64,000 nucleotides of DNA from Glandiceps talaboti (GCF_964340395.1 NC_135553.1:6386001-6450000), one strand, 5' to 3'. Shown: positions 13,752 through 27,999, numbered from the stretch's first letter. A program made the numbers and translations. The notes: generated by a model from the letters alone, not told the origin.

Positions 13752-15690
13752 AGTTCATTTCATTGAACACTTGGAGTTGACTTCGTTCATTTCATTCAAC
13801 GTTTGGAGTTGACTATGTTCATTTCATTCAACACTTGGAGTTGACTTTGTTCATTACATTCAAAGTTTGGAGTTGACTATGTTCATTTCATTCAACGTTT
13901 GGCGGTGACTTTGTTCATTTCATTCCACGTTAAGAAGTGACTATGTTCATTTCATTCAACGTTAAGAAGTGACTATGTTCATTTCATTCAACGTTTAGAG
14001 TTAACTTTGTTCTTTTCATTCAACGTTAAGAAGTGACTTTGTCCATTTCATTCAACGTTAGGAAGTGACTATGTTCATTTCATTCAACGTTAGGAAGTGA
14101 CTTTGTTCATTGCATTCAACGTTAAGAAGTGACTTTGTTCATTTCATTCAACGTTAAGAAGTGACTATGTTCATTTCATTCAACGTTAGGAAGTGACTTT
14201 GTTCATTTCATTCAAGGTTTAGAGTTAACTTTGTTCTTTTCATTCAACGTTTAGAGTTAACTTTGTTCTTTTCATTCAACGTTAAGAAGTGACTTTGTTC
14301 ATTTCATCCAACGTTAGGAAGTGACTATGTTCATTTCATTCAACGTTAGGAAGTGACTTTGTTCATTTCATTCAACGTTAGGAAGTGACTATGTTCATTT
14401 CATTCAACGTTAGGAAGTGACTTTGTTCATTTCATTCAACGTTTAGAGTTAACTTTGTTCTTTTCATTCAACGTTAAGAAGTGACTTTGTTCATTTCATT
14501 CAACGTTAGGAAGTGACTTTGTTCATTTCATTCAACGTTAAGAAGTGACTTTGTTCATTTCATCCAACGTTAGGAAGTGACTATGTTCATTTCATTCAAC
14601 GTTAGGAAGTGACTTTGTTCATTTCATTCAACGTTAGGAAGTGACTATGTTCATTTCATTCAACGTTAGGAAGTGACTTTGTTCATTTCATTCAACGTTT
14701 AGAGTTAACTTTGTTCTTTTCATTCAACGTTAAGAAGTGACTTTGTTCATTTCATTCAACGTTAGGAAGTAGTTAACTTTGTTCTTTTCATTCAACATTA
14801 AGAAGTGACTTTGTTCATTTCATTCAACGTTAGGAAGTGACTATGTTCATTTCATTCAACGTTAGGAAGTGACTTAGTTCATTTCATTCAACGTTAGGAA
14901 GTGACTTAGTTCATTTCATTCAACGTTTAGAAGTGACTTAGTTCATTTCATTCAACGTTAGGAAGTGACTTAGTTCATTTCATTCAACGTTTAGAAGTGA
15001 CTTTGTTCATTTCATTCAACGTTTAGAGTTGACTTAGTTCATTTCATTCAACGTTTAGAGTTAACTTTGTTCATTTCATTCAACGTTAAGAAGTGACTAT
15101 GTTCATTTCATTCAACGTTAGGAAGTGACTTTGTTCATTTCATTCAACGTTTAGAGTTAACTTTGTTCTTTTCATTCAACGTTAAGAAGTGACTTTGTTC
15201 ATTTCATTCAACGTTAGGAAGTGACTATGTTCATTTCATTCAACGTTAGGAAGTGACTGTTCATTTCATTCAACGTTAGGAAGTAACTTTGTTCATTTCA
15301 TTCAACGTTAGGAAGTGACTTTGTTCATTTCATTCAACGTTTAGAGTTAACTTTGTTCTTTTCATTCAACGTTAAGAAGTGACTTTGTTCATTTCATTCA
15401 ACGTTAGGAAGTGACTATGTTCATTTCATTCAACGTTAGGAAGTGACTTTGTTCATTTCATTCAACGTTTAGAAGTGACTTTGTTCATTTCATTCAACGT
15501 TAGGAAGTGACTATGTTCATTTCATTCAACGTTAAGAAGTGACTATGTTCATTTCATTCAACGTTAGGAAGTGACTTTGTTCATGTCATTCAACGTTAGG
15601 AAGTGACTTTGTTCATGTCATTCAACGTTTAGAGTTAACTTTGTTCATTTCATTGAACACTTGGAAGCGACTTTGTTCATTTCATTCCAA
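13752..15690. repeat. Large 32-bp minisatellite, about 61 units
   Basis: Units of 32 bp read TTCATTTCATTCAACGTT followed by a variable half, AGGAAGTGACTTTG being the commonest. Variants are AAGAAGTGACTATG and TAGAGTTAACTTTG, the last followed by TTCTTTT in place of TTCATTT. A few units are shortened (near 14770 and 15258). Edge units are more diverged, starting with TTGGAGTTGAC. The unit is not a multiple of three, so no protein is implied. Confidence 0.97.
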
Positions 15691-17953
15691 TATCACATAT
15701 CAGTACAATTTATCATCTATCTACATTGTATTTTGTATACATGATTTATTTCTGCTATGTCTAACCTTACGTCGTCATTCCCATATACCAATATCGAATA
15801 TATCATCGCATTCTAAACTAAAGTTATGGTAGGCAAAAAACCGTTACAAGGAGAATACAATGCCGTTCAAACGAAAAAGACTGTCGGTAGACAAGTGACC
15901 TGTGTACTGTACTGAATGGGTTAAGACAGAACAATTTTACGACAATGACACTATATATTAATTTAACTATTGACACTAAATATTAACGAGATAGGCAACC
16001 TTGTCCATAATGCTTTTAATAAATGAATATCGTTATGGATATAAATTAAAATCATGGAAAGAGATACTGATATGTCAATGCAGCTAATTGAAGCTTTATT
16101 TACTTAGTATGAAACTTGTGCTTGCTAGTTATCCAGTAACTTAGTGAGGATTCACTATGAGTATGAGAAATATCTGATTATGAATAACATAGATTTTTAA
16201 ATCAGCAGATTTACGATTTAACCATTCCCTAAATGATTTGGTTTATTCCTTGTTAGTCTTTTTACATACAAATAACTCATGCTGTTGGTTCTCGCTGGTA
16301 AGTAATATATTTAAATCTTGTAATTGTGTAGGACCACAACCCACGACTCTGTTCGATGTTGATTTACAAAAAATCATCATAAATTCACGCTGTGATAAAA
16401 GTGTCCCATGGGTGTACAGTCGAAGTTTTAAAAGCACCATATATAGCTAAAACCATGGTAACTATAAATACTAAAACAGTTATACACATATCTCATCAAT
16501 TATGTTTGGAAAAAAGGAAAAATTTATCCAGGGCCTGTAGAATAATGTGTGGTTACCTTAAAGAGCTTGTTGTTATACCTTCCCATGAGATCAGTTTATC
16601 CTTTAGCATCACTTGTGCAGATACTACTCAAGTTTTCCTGACAGCAAAGAAATCATTTCGTTTCAGCTGACTATTAATCAAGCGGATATCCTTCAAATTT
16701 CAGTACAGATGCACAAAATCTGACTCCCTTTTATCAACTAATGTCCGGATATTTCATTTTTATATCCTAAGCGTTCACAGATACTTTACTTCATTTCCAC
16801 CGCCTCGAATCAATCATCTCAGTTCTTCCCCTTCCCCTTTCAATAACAAGAATCACTTCTGACAAGGTGAAAGTGAAACTGTCATACTTGAAGAGCGTTC
16901 TTCATCTTCACAAGAAGAAATTGATTGGTGACATGATTACGGCTTGAAGTCAATCACGTGTAAGACATGGAATAGTCATCTGCCACGAAATACTGAATTT
17001 TCTCCATTGTAACAAGGAGGTGTGAAGGATGAAGCCAACTGAATTACGAAATGCAATTAGTGCATACTATTCATATTGAAATACAAGTGTGTAATGGAAG
17101 TTATTGTCAGACTTCCTTTCATAAAATACATTGCAATATTTCAGACTTGAAGAGGACACATTTTATCCGTGATGATACCGATTTTAATACTTACGAGTAC
17201 ATCACCATATGTTGTACACGTTTTATGTCTGTGTCCTGTACATATTGGAGTTGGAACAATTTGACTCGGTTTCATCCACCCTTAGCCCATAGATTTGTTG
17301 TGGTCTTACTATTCACTGCTATCCAAAGCATAAACCATTGGTTTGGATAGCTAGTAACAAACAGGCTCCAGTATTAAAGACCACGACAATCTCTGGGCTT
17401 ATCCATCCTATAATACTATGCAAGAGTGTTTTTTCGTGAGCTAAAGATTTAACCCTTTTGTGCCTTTTTCAGTATTTATCTAGACCTGATCAACACACTC
17501 TATAACTATAATCCCGTTTCCAGCTATATTCACAGTCCTAAATACACATACATAACACAATAACACTCACTATCACTTGCTTAAGAAAAAACTGCATCGA
17601 CACAGCGTGAGAGGTGCCAGAGTATACATCCAGCGGCTTGGTAACTGGGAATGTGTCGTTTTGTTTATCCATTTTCGGCAGTCAAAACATTACGTCATAA
17701 TGTCATAGCTGAATACCTGATGATAGCTATTTTACTTTTCAGACATCAGTGAAAGTGTGTTATTATATGTGGCATGGGTAAAGGGAAAGGATGCCTTGTG
17801 ATTTTTATTTTATTTTTAATGAAAACTTGGATGTTGAACGAGATTACCTACGTTTGTTTCATTCACTTGTTTTAAGCAGTGCAGAATTGGCATCGATCAG
17901 AACTTACACGGAAGTGACGCATATGCCTTGCGAGGCAATTTCCGTTAAAGGAG
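15691..17953. other. No gene seen
   Basis: Unique AT-rich sequence. Open frames of up to 99 codons (17051-17350) show no family motif and no exon signals. Confidence 0.65.
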
Positions 17954-18239
17954 TTGTCGACTGTTTCTATTGAGTTTGTTTGATAAATAGGGATCAGTCC
18001 AAATACAGTTTGACGACCAAATATCTAGAAAAAACTGGTCTCTAAAGGAATTGATGAATTTGGCAATAGCATCAAGAATATACAACTTGTTCCAAAAAAC
18101 AGACTCTTTAACAAAACAACCAACGTTTCGACTATACACAGATAGCCTTCATCAGGATTAGGTCTAAAAACGAATAGTGCTTCGTCGACCACTGTTTCTA
18201 TTGTTACTGTAACTGTATAACAATACAAACAGTCGACAA
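17954..18239. mobile_element. Inverted-repeat element with hammerhead-like motif
   Basis: Ends TTGTCGACTGTTTCTATTG (17954-17972) and its inverse at 18221-18239 match at 18 of 19 positions, and a third direct copy lies at 18184-18203. Inside, on the minus strand, CTGATGA (18155-18149), a six-pair hairpin and GAAAC (18129-18125) follow in hammerhead-core order. Confidence 0.65.
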
Positions 18240-19071
18240 TATGTTGAACAGAAGATCCCTGCTACCAAGGCCCGTACGTCACTTCCACCTACGTTCGGAT
18301 GGCTGCCAGCTTCGTACTGATAAGTGAAAGTAAATGAAACCAACGCAGTTTATCTCGCTTAACTACAAATCAAAGTTTTGTATTAAAAATTACAGTAAAT
18401 TCGCAAGATACCCTCTCCCTTTAAAGTAATGATATTTCATAATTACACAAAAGTAATCACCAATACATTGTCCGTTTTCAGATTTCTATATCATCAGTAT
18501 TACTATAAGTTATGGATCACACTGTTGTAATGGTATAATGATTCGTTGTGCTTCAGGAGGTACTACTAATTTATGATATGACATAAAATATGATATATGG
18601 GTACGTTATCATTACGAATGAAAATAGATTCATAAAAAACCAGGTCGATTTTTATTGAAATTACTTCGAGTAAGTCACCAACATTGACACTATAAATGAT
18701 TACATTCAAGGCTACGCGTCATAAATTCGTAGTTACGTAGTGGGAAAATGGAAAGCCAACAAAGATATCGGAGGAATCTGTCAACTTTTTAATTTGTTCG
18801 TTGAGTAACGCACTGCCCATATTATCTGATCTGTATTGAAGATATCTACTCACTGTTGTATTGCTCTTTAAACATTAATATACGTGACTTCCGGTGACTT
18901 TATTCAATGGGGTAACCTTTTGTTATATGCACACAATTCAAAATTGCTATCTGAAATTTTCGACTACACACTTCTAGTCTTTGTTAACAGATTAATTCAT
19001 TCCATGATGTTTGAAATGAAAATTGTGGCTGGAGACATTTCATCACAGGGAGCCCAGGAACCTTGTTTTGA

Positions 19072-19174
19072 ACAAACAAACAAACAAACAAACAAACAAA
19101 CAAACAAACAAACAAACAAACGGACGGACGGACGGACGGACGGACGGACGGACGGACGGACAGACGGACGGACG

Positions 19175-19270
<96 letters not shown>
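19072..19270. repeat. Compound (AAAC)n-(GGAC)n-(GACA)n array
   Basis: Three consecutive tetranucleotide blocks are each nearly perfect, with sharp transitions near 19121 and 19180 and a brief GACA interruption in the GGAC block. Confidence 0.97.
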
Positions 19271-19501
19271 CCAATACGGATGAATAAATGAATAACTAAA
19301 GTATGTATCTATATAGGGGCCTGCATACAAATAGAATAATGCATAACGTGTTTGTTATGGATACGAGTATGTAGAAACATCATACATAATTTTGTAAGTA
19401 CACAGGCTGATATGCATATATAGATTAGTTATACATGTAAAATGGTATATTTAGTCATGCAGATTTGTTTCTTTGTTTATTTTTTATTCGTTCAATTATT
19501 T

Positions 19502-19600
19502 GTTATTATTTATTTATCTATCTATTTATTTATTTATTTATTCATTCATTCATTCATTCATTCATTCATTCATTCATTCATTTGTTTGTTTGTTTGTTTT
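19502..19600. repeat. Compound (TTTA)n-(TTCA)n-(TTTG)n array
   Basis: Three consecutive tetranucleotide blocks, each one substitution away from its neighbour. Confidence 0.95.
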
Positions 19601-22600
19601 CAACACGGTTCCTGTGTTCCCTGTGATTTCACAGACAGAAAAGATTGCAGTAAAAAGTGAATACAACCCCAATATCACATGCATCTTTAGATCGGTGTAT
19701 GCACTATGTGTATCTCGGAAACATGGCAATCTGGCACACATCAATTAAATGTAGCAACGGTTGTGACATTGAACGGTCATTCATTTGGTACGCTTCACCG
19801 CACTCCCCGTTCTACAATGTAATTAATCATCCTTTTTTGCAGTTGACACAAACCGCAATTCCAAACTTAGGGGCCGACCATTTTTACCGGTTGGTGGGGG
19901 GGAGTTGTTGGGAGAGGGTTCATTTTGGTTCCGAGTATTCGAAAGAGGAGGGGTGGCTTACGATGGAAAATATCTCTACCGGTATTCTTTAAACAAAAAA
20001 TACAATAACCATAGATTATTGACTCGTAAAAATTGTCTCTATGGTCTACGCAATGACAATGTCAATGACAATGTAGTTGTCAATTGAGTTCTATGAAATG
20101 ACTCCCGAGTAACTATACAATGTGTCTAACCCCAAGTTAAACTTCCAAACACTCCCTCCCAGACAGTTAAAAATGACCTGTCCCTTAAATTAAGATAACA
20201 TTTCCGTACTGTCTGTATGCGTGGTACACAGTACAGCGTGGATTGCAGGCCGAGTTTTAGCTGTGGATATTCCAGAGACTCGGGGCGCATAGATCCAGAG
20301 CTAGCCGTGTTGTTGCGTACGTGTACCCTATATACGTGTGGATGACTGCAACTTGGACTGCAGCTGCAGGCCGAGTTGCTACATGTACTGTGAAGAATTG
20401 CTGCGTAGACTGCAGGCTGAGTTATTGTATGTACGTGTCGAACACGGGAATTTTGAAACACTAGAGTTTTGACTACCATGTATTGACTACAGACATTATC
20501 ATTATACTGTAGGCTGTAGTTAGTTCTGGAAGTAACCCGATTTCTACTAACATGACAACAAGTTGCCGTTAATAATTGATTTCATTTTATTCCTACACCA
20601 CCCACGGCATTATGGATGTCTTACATACAGATGTACGTGTTGTACGGGGGCGTTGAAGGAATATATGTGAAAATCAATTATGAAAATTTTTGTCTTGCAT
20701 AATCGAAGATTTCTGTCTGCCTACTGCGCCACAGCCACACTTTTCTGACAGCTTACATAAGATTATCTTTCTTTTAATTATTTGACTACATATGGATAAA
20801 GACATCCATCCATCAAAAAACTTATAAAAAATATACGTGAGATGTGGACACTTTTCCGCTCCTATATTCCATACAAGATAGGAAATTGTACAGAGAATGT
20901 ATTAACCAACCACTCTTCGTGATCCGATTTACAATGCAACGTTAACGTTGGTCGTTTTGCGAAAGTACAAACGTCCGAAAGTCTTCTACAACTTTAAAAG
21001 AGTCTGCAGCTGCGTCTTAAAAATTCCTTGCTCAATAAAATCCAAACGAAGCTATTAATGTACTAGTATACGATGCAAACACGGAATGTCCTTACCTTAT
21101 AAGTTGGATTTCTCAACCCCAGCCAGTCAATCGAGAGTCTCCGAATATCAACTCGGCTTTACAGAAGACTACAATTCACAGACGTCAAAAAGTATTTGAA
21201 GACAGAGAAGGCTTGAGAAGAACCACTAATCACGTAATATATTATTCACGCCGCATGCACCATCATGTCAGGACAAGTCTTCTTCCTGTGCAAATGTTAT
21301 TAATTTTTTACTGACTGAATGGCGATCTGAACCAGATGTAATATCGATGGATGTAGAATGTGGAATATTCCAGTTTCACACTGCAATACAATGCACACTC
21401 ACCAATAAAGTGAACATACACATATGCGCTCCTTCAGAGACGATGAAACATTGATCGTTGCTAGGAAACGAGGATTTCTTCATCGGAATCAGATCCTCTA
21501 CATTTATCTTCTCAGTCGAATTGATTAAAGATTACCTCAGCTGATGACACCATTAACCGTTGCTATGACGACATCACTCACCGTCCAATCTGCATTGTTG
21601 AGAAATAGAGTTCAAACAAAACCTTTTCAACAAGAACTTCCGAAACTATAGCAACTTGTACTTGGCTTCGCTTTTCCCCACAATATTTTATTCATTTGAA
21701 TTTGTTTACCGACTTAGGACGTTCGATGCCGTGAGCAGAGACCACCGGGACAGCCAGTCAATAAACATGATACACGCTAAATTATGTTTGGAGATATAAT
21801 GAAGACCATTTAGAGACCAAGTCTTCATCCGCTGATAACTTGCCCTTTTATCCCGAGCTCAATTTTGAAACAACAATTATTGACATGCACAATTAAAGCG
21901 ATGCATTCGGTTAACGTCTCCACTTGATATGTTAGTGTAATAGCGTATTTCTTGGTCAATTACCTCACGATAATACCCTGGTCAACATGATTATGGTGCA
22001 CTCAGTCTGTCTGAGCCGTCATTTTATATTGTTGATGAGTACTACTAGTATATACCACATTCAGCATTATATACATCGATATTAGAGAAATGTACGTGTG
22101 TGATTGAAAACATATCTCTTACAAGACACTTACAGAAGTAACTGTTAGAGCAGCTGCCATTTTTTAAAACCTGTTTGTTCCCCCTCCGCTCGTCCGTGGG
22201 CATCCATATGTCTGACGTGTATTAATTAGCCGATTTCATTCAAACTTGGGACGAAGGTGATATACCACAATGGGTATATGTGCGTGCTTTACTTTGGCAA
22301 CTTTGTCAAATTCGAAAAAGTGGCCTGACGTAAAAAGCTATTGTTTGTCCAATAGTTCAGCAACTGCAATACATAGAAACTCAGTCTTATCTGACCTTTG
22401 TTGTATCTGATGGTAAATGTCAAATATATGTAAAATTCGAGCCTTGCATGTCATAGACTCGGGTTTTTTTTTATCAAATCACGTGCAAAGGTAATATAGG
22501 ATCCCGATATGGGACATATTCACACGAATTATGCGTTTTCTAGCGTCACTTTTCATGAAAAGTTTGCATTTTAGATCAAAAGGGATATCATGAATGAGAA

Positions 22601-23633
22601 CATCGTGCTGGTTGTAATACGAGAAACGAGTATACAAATATCAGTAGTATACATCAGATATAAAGTGTATCAAGTTAATGGCCTAAATTCGTCGATATAG
22701 TCTAATGGATAAGAAACTGAGGAAAACAGAGCAACGCTGCATTTGATCCCATCTATGCGATGCCAGTGACTATTTGTGAATCTTGCTAGGCGCTTCTATT
22801 ACCAGCACTACTATCTTAGAGACTTTTTGAAAACTGTGTAACTTTACAATGTAATACCACATCGTATTACAAAGATGTAAATGGGTGTTACCGTGTATGT
22901 TAGCCGATTGAAAAATGAGGAAACTACGAGTCTAGCAGTATTGATACATTCAACTCTACCTGCATAATCTGGTATCACCATCGAAAGAATTTCGAACGAT
23001 GACCGGAGACCAAGTAATTTTGGTGCGAGCAAATGAATATTGTCTATGATTCAAGCTGAACCTGGGATCTAAGCAGTGCTGGCGGAGGGGGGGGGGTGAT
23101 ATGTTTGTACTCTGATTTGTCAATGGCTCCGTCTGAAAATTGGGAAAATGGAAGGCTGCGGGCATGTTGCAAATTGTGAGTGCAGTCCTATCGTATATCA
23201 GTACAATTACAGATTTATGTTTTGTGTGACCTTTGACCCTAAGACAAGATGGGGGACAAAAACATTTCACTGCTCGGAGGTATAGCAGAATACCTGCCTG
23301 TATAGATAAAAACGAACTTGATGTATCATCCTAATATGTATTGTAGCAAAGATTGATATCTATACGTATACAAGCTCTAGTTATCAATCCGAAACAAGCC
23401 CAGTAGATACACTATTAGAGTTCAGACTTGCAAATTGGGATTCTGTTATTTATCTCAAACATATCGTACAACTCTCTGTGGTCTCTACGATATCTTTATT
23501 TCATGGATAAATTGCATGAGGGTCTCAATTCAATTAAACCTACCAAATCGTTATAACGATAAGATAACTTTGTACTGTTTAAGACATCACCGAATGTTGG
23601 CAAGCTTATAGTACAATGTATGATGTATGTACT
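19601..23633. other. No gene supported; less AT-rich block at 20.9-21.9 kb
   Basis: Frames of up to 117 codons (20126-20479 minus, 19657-19992 plus) carry no recognisable motif. Around 21.1-21.25 kb the minus strand has an AAG/GTAAGG donor after more balanced sequence, which could be a noncoding first exon. Three GCAGGCCGAGTT-type motifs recur at 20244-20430. Confidence 0.5.
22170..22420. repeat. Possible dispersed repeat fragment
   Basis: The text CATTCAAACTTGGGACGAAG, then GTGATATACCACAATGGGTA, resembles the sequence at 63.73-63.79 kb (CAAACTTGGCAAAAAGATGA, then ATATGGGTTATATGCAC). The similarity is limited to about 60 bp and may mark a widespread element. Confidence 0.4.
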
Positions 23634-23679
23634 CATACACACACACACACACACGCACGCACGCACGCACGCAGGCACG

Positions 23680-23723
<44 letters not shown>

Positions 23724-23937
23724 CATACATACATACATACATACATACATACATACATACATACATACATACATACATACATACATACATACATACATAC
23801 ATACATACATACATACATACATACATACATACATACATACATACATACATACATACATACATACATACATACATACATACATACATACATACAGACATAC
23901 ATACATACATACATACATACATACATACATACATACA

Positions 23938-23968
<31 letters not shown>

Positions 23969-24033
23969 CATACATACATACATACATACATACATACATA
24001 CATACATACATACATACATACATACATACATAC
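23634..24033. repeat. 400-bp compound (CA)n-(CACG)n-(CAGG)n-(CATA)n array
   Basis: (CATA)n occupies about 23723-24033 with single breaks near 23893 and 23937. Open frames through it in several frames on both strands are artefacts of the repeat. Confidence 0.98.
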
Positions 24034-24202
24034 TATATTAGAGAGATAGAACAAATAGACATTGGCAGCAATTCACAATACTTCAACGTTATCTAATATG
24101 AAACCTTGTTTTCAACTCGTAGACATTGCCAAAGGGATGCAAGACGTATTGTGGTTGTATGATGATATGAGACATCCTACATGTACAGCAAATACGATAA
24201 TC

Positions 24203-24320
24203 GCATACAAATCGTCATTGTGTTCATAGTGTTATGTATTAACGTCATATTATGCTATATCACATACAAATCGTCGTTGTGTTCATAGTGTTATGTATTA
24301 ACGTCATATTATGCTATATA
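24203..24320. repeat. 58-bp tandem duplication
   Basis: CATACAAATCGTC followed by GTGTTCATAGTGTTATG and TTAACGTCATATTATGC occurs twice in a row with one substitution (CATTG against CGTTG). Confidence 0.93.
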
Positions 24321-24537
24321 TATATTTATATCTCTGGAACAGCATGCACGATGTAACATGGACAACGTGCATTTCAAAACATGTTATCAAACTGTTGTAG
24401 ATGTAACACATTTATGCAACATTCATCTCCAATATTTTTAGTACAAATATTAATAAAGTTTCCGGTGTACAAGGATACCCTTAGGACTCTTGCATATTAT
24501 CTTAGATACGCAACGAATCGTAAACACTGTATCCAGG

Positions 24538-24662
24538 CTTTTCTCGCAAACTAGAGGTGTTTTTTTTTTCAGCGACACTGCGAAATAACCTATTGACTAC
24601 ACGTTTTGGACGGTGCCGTAAAAGAGGCTGTGGTTCACGACAGTGTTCCAGACGCTCTCGTT
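24538..24662 (-). repeat. Dispersed repeat family, copy B
   Basis: The reverse strand reads GCCTCTTTTACGGCACCGTC, then TTTCGCAGTGTCGC, then a TTTGCGAGAA motif, in the same order as at 1108-1225. Confidence 0.75.
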
Positions 24663-27600
24663 ATCATTTTACACCTCTAGCTAGAAATACACGTCACTGT
24701 CCTATATAGTGTCTCATACAATGGTGATTTTGGCAATGCTGTTATCACGGGTTAAATACATACCGAGGTGTTCATAGAGGTCACTACTGCACTCAAATAC
24801 ATTTGTGGTTACTAGTGACAGAACCCAAACAAATAGTGGTAACCATTTATGTTATACATGATGTACCATCCCCTATAACTTAAAGTATCAGTAAAATACA
24901 TTACATGTTTTGTTTTCTCTTTACAAGTTGACTTTTGAAAGATTCCGATGGCCTACCTACATCCTACAGCTACATGTACACATACATCACTGATACATAT
25001 ACATGTAAATGCATAAAAAGTGTGTTGCATCCCTGCCTGCATACAGTGTCCATTTATACTTATTTATTATTTAGTGATAATCTAACTTTAGCTTACTCTA
25101 ATATTTTGCATTGAAAGAGTTATTCATCAATCGTAAACCATTGGCAAATATTTCCTTCCTGTCCAGTTTTATTCCTAACAACTACATTTTTCGTTGTCAT
25201 GGTTTCCTTTCATGTGTTTACACTCTAAACGTTATTGCATAAAAACAAATGTTGACGATCTCTAGGAATTCAATATTACAGAGCCTCCACTCATTATTAA
25301 TTATTAATTATGTCATATTTCAATTTACAATTATGGTGATTTTGTTATTGGTATTCGTGTAGGATGACGTCGATGTGCGTGAAAGGCGAACCACATGTCA
25401 GACGTGTATTCACCCATGCACTCTTTCGATGTTATTAATTGTATACAAGGAACGTATACCGTAGTTGTTTGTCATTACTTCATTTGTTAGATGCGTTACT
25501 ATAAATGCTGGTAGACGGTTATAAATGTACGGTAATCAATACTCAAATGATTTTGAATTGCAAAGTGAGTCAACATATCATATAATATGTACATCTTCAT
25601 GAATTAATCGAATTTGCCTTCTAATAGAAAAAGGGTAGGTGATTCAGAGGATGTCGTTGCTATTACGTCATTCATCAAGTGGCTATTACGTCATTAATTA
25701 AAGTGTGGATTTCTGGACTGAGATCACGACATATGTCTTTCAAAAACGTCTTATGGTGAAATAATGAGTCCCCAGACCTATCTTTTATGACAACCTTAGG
25801 TGTATTGATTTTGACTATAAATCACACATGGGGGGCCATTTATAACTAGTAATGGAGTGTGGGAATTGGGAACTGACAGCACATATATACCTTTTCAGTT
25901 GTCTTCCCTAAGTAGCATCGCTGACTTATTACAATGTACTACAGGTACATGTTAGACATAAAAGAATCATTTAAAATTGTGACACTTTTTCAAGTTTCCT
26001 AAATTTTGAAGTTATAGGTGAAAGTTAAATAGAGCCTCGGCCCTCGCCTCCTCCAATGATTGTTTTTATTAAAAGTAGGGGGGACGTCTGTATATGTGGG
26101 GGAGGGGGGGTCATTTATGCATTTGTAGACTGCACATTGAGTATTTGTCATCTCCCCCCCCCCCTTGTTTGAATCCCATGGTTTTGGATTAAATACGTAT
26201 TAAAGCTGGCCATCCCGTTTGTTCAGGACCAAAGCTGTTTCCACATCATAATTCGATATTTGCCTAGGGACATGCATTACCGTCGACCATGAATACCTCC
26301 CCGTATCTTTTGTCAATTCGCATCCGCATAGGTTTACTTTTACTACCCAATGCTTCACTGCGTTGGTCTTGCTCCCAACTGGCAACTTATATATTAACAA
26401 GGATGCGTTTCATTAGTAGGTTGCCTAGGAACAGTTGCCATAGTACCACTTGTTTCCGTGATAAAATGCACGGTTGCTATGTGTACTTGATCGCTGGAAA
26501 GTAAACCCGGAAATGTGACCTTGCTTTCTGTCTTGATCTCCACCCAAATAGACAACAACGATCCGGTCAATGACCGCTGAGATTTATTTTCTTCTTCTAA
26601 AACACAAGTTTAGTAAATTATAACTTTTAGCAACAAATGCCAAAGTACAGTGTATGAAATCACAGTACAGTATATCTATAAAAAAGTTAAAGTTTAATAG
26701 AATGATATACGTGTTAAGTTGCACCCTCTTTTGTGCCATACAAAACTGGCAAAATCAGAGAAGTCGCAATAATTAAAAAACAGCTGGAACAACATCCTAG
26801 TTTACCTGAATATTACTCCTTTTTGTACCATACAAAAATACAAAATTAGCAGGAGTCGGAATGGTTATTTTTCCTAAATTCAAGATCACTTTAATATTCA
26901 GAGCTCAGGTTACACGTTCTTCTGACAAAACACATAAATTAAAGTTGCCACCTGGGTGATAATCTAATCATGTATTATGAGACTGCAGGAGATAAAGTCT
27001 TCCATATTATCAACAATAATGTAAAATCACTTCCTGACATTGCTCCCCGAAACAAATAAAAAAGGGCATAAGATGTTAAAACCGATTGTGATAAATTTTA
27101 CACCTAGGAAACGCGAGTAAAATTTTACCTGTTTTCCGAAACGAGACACAATGAGATTCCTACATGACGATGTATCGATGCCTCTCCAGCGTATATTTGT
27201 GAACAACCACATAAAATTAATTCGTTTTACGAGGTGATTTGTCGTTTGATAACTAACACTCGTTGTCAGTCGTGAGCAATTAATGAACACAGAGTGATGC
27301 TTTGATTCGTCAGTTGTTAATTTAATTAGCTACAATGTTGCAAAACATCACCAATTTCGGTATATGTCAATTGTATATGATTTGAACTCTGTCTCCATAA
27401 AATTGAACTGTTTTGTAGCGAGGTCACCTTTCCTTGGCGTTTATTATTTAGTCCCAATCGTTCTCCGACACATCATTTTCGATATTGCTTTAAAAGTATC
27501 TCAATAAAAGCCACTGAGGCTGATTAATTCCAGACTGTAGCGCAGATGACTGGTTTTTTATGAGGGGTATTTATACGGATGATACTGTGTGTAATCACGA

Positions 27601-27999
27601 TTTGGTCGAAATACTTTGCTGATCTCATTTTACACATTAATGGAGTCTTTCAAATACCCGATAAAACGACGCTCGTGACGAACTTGATTGAACTTATATA
27701 ATTATAAAGTTATATATATTGGAATACTCAAGCCGGTCTTGTACTCATTTACTTGCGATATATTGCATGTCAAAGAATTAACGCTGGAGACGTTGGTCGT
27801 CATGAAGTCTCTGCCTTTGGTTAGATAGACGAATTGAACCACATGCACTCTTTAAAGTGTAAATGAAATGTTCCAATCTATTGTACATTATCTGTAAGTC
27901 TTTGATCAACAACTTGAAGAAGTGTGAACGGTGTAGAACGATGCCGATTTCTGTATTTTCTATGAACATGGGCTGGGGTCAGAATTTACGGCAGGGGGG

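Noticed and set aside
13752-15690. Evenly spaced repeats suggesting a CRISPR array
   Set aside because: There are no unique spacers, units are directly adjacent, and the DNA is from an animal.
18884-19330. Frames of up to 135 codons on both strands with TNKQ and TDRQ or CLSV repeats
   Set aside because: They are produced by the (AAAC)n-(GGAC)n-(GACA)n array in all phases.
19657-19992. 111-codon plus-strand frame
   Set aside because: No family motif, no exon signals and a low-complexity G-rich middle.
20126-20479. 117-codon minus-strand frame
   Set aside because: No recognisable domain or exon structure; cysteine and serine content comes from the GCAGGCCGAGTT-type repeats.
23496-24096. Frames of up to 175 codons with MYVC or HTYI repeats
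   Set aside because: They follow from (CATA)n, which is open in many frames on both strands.
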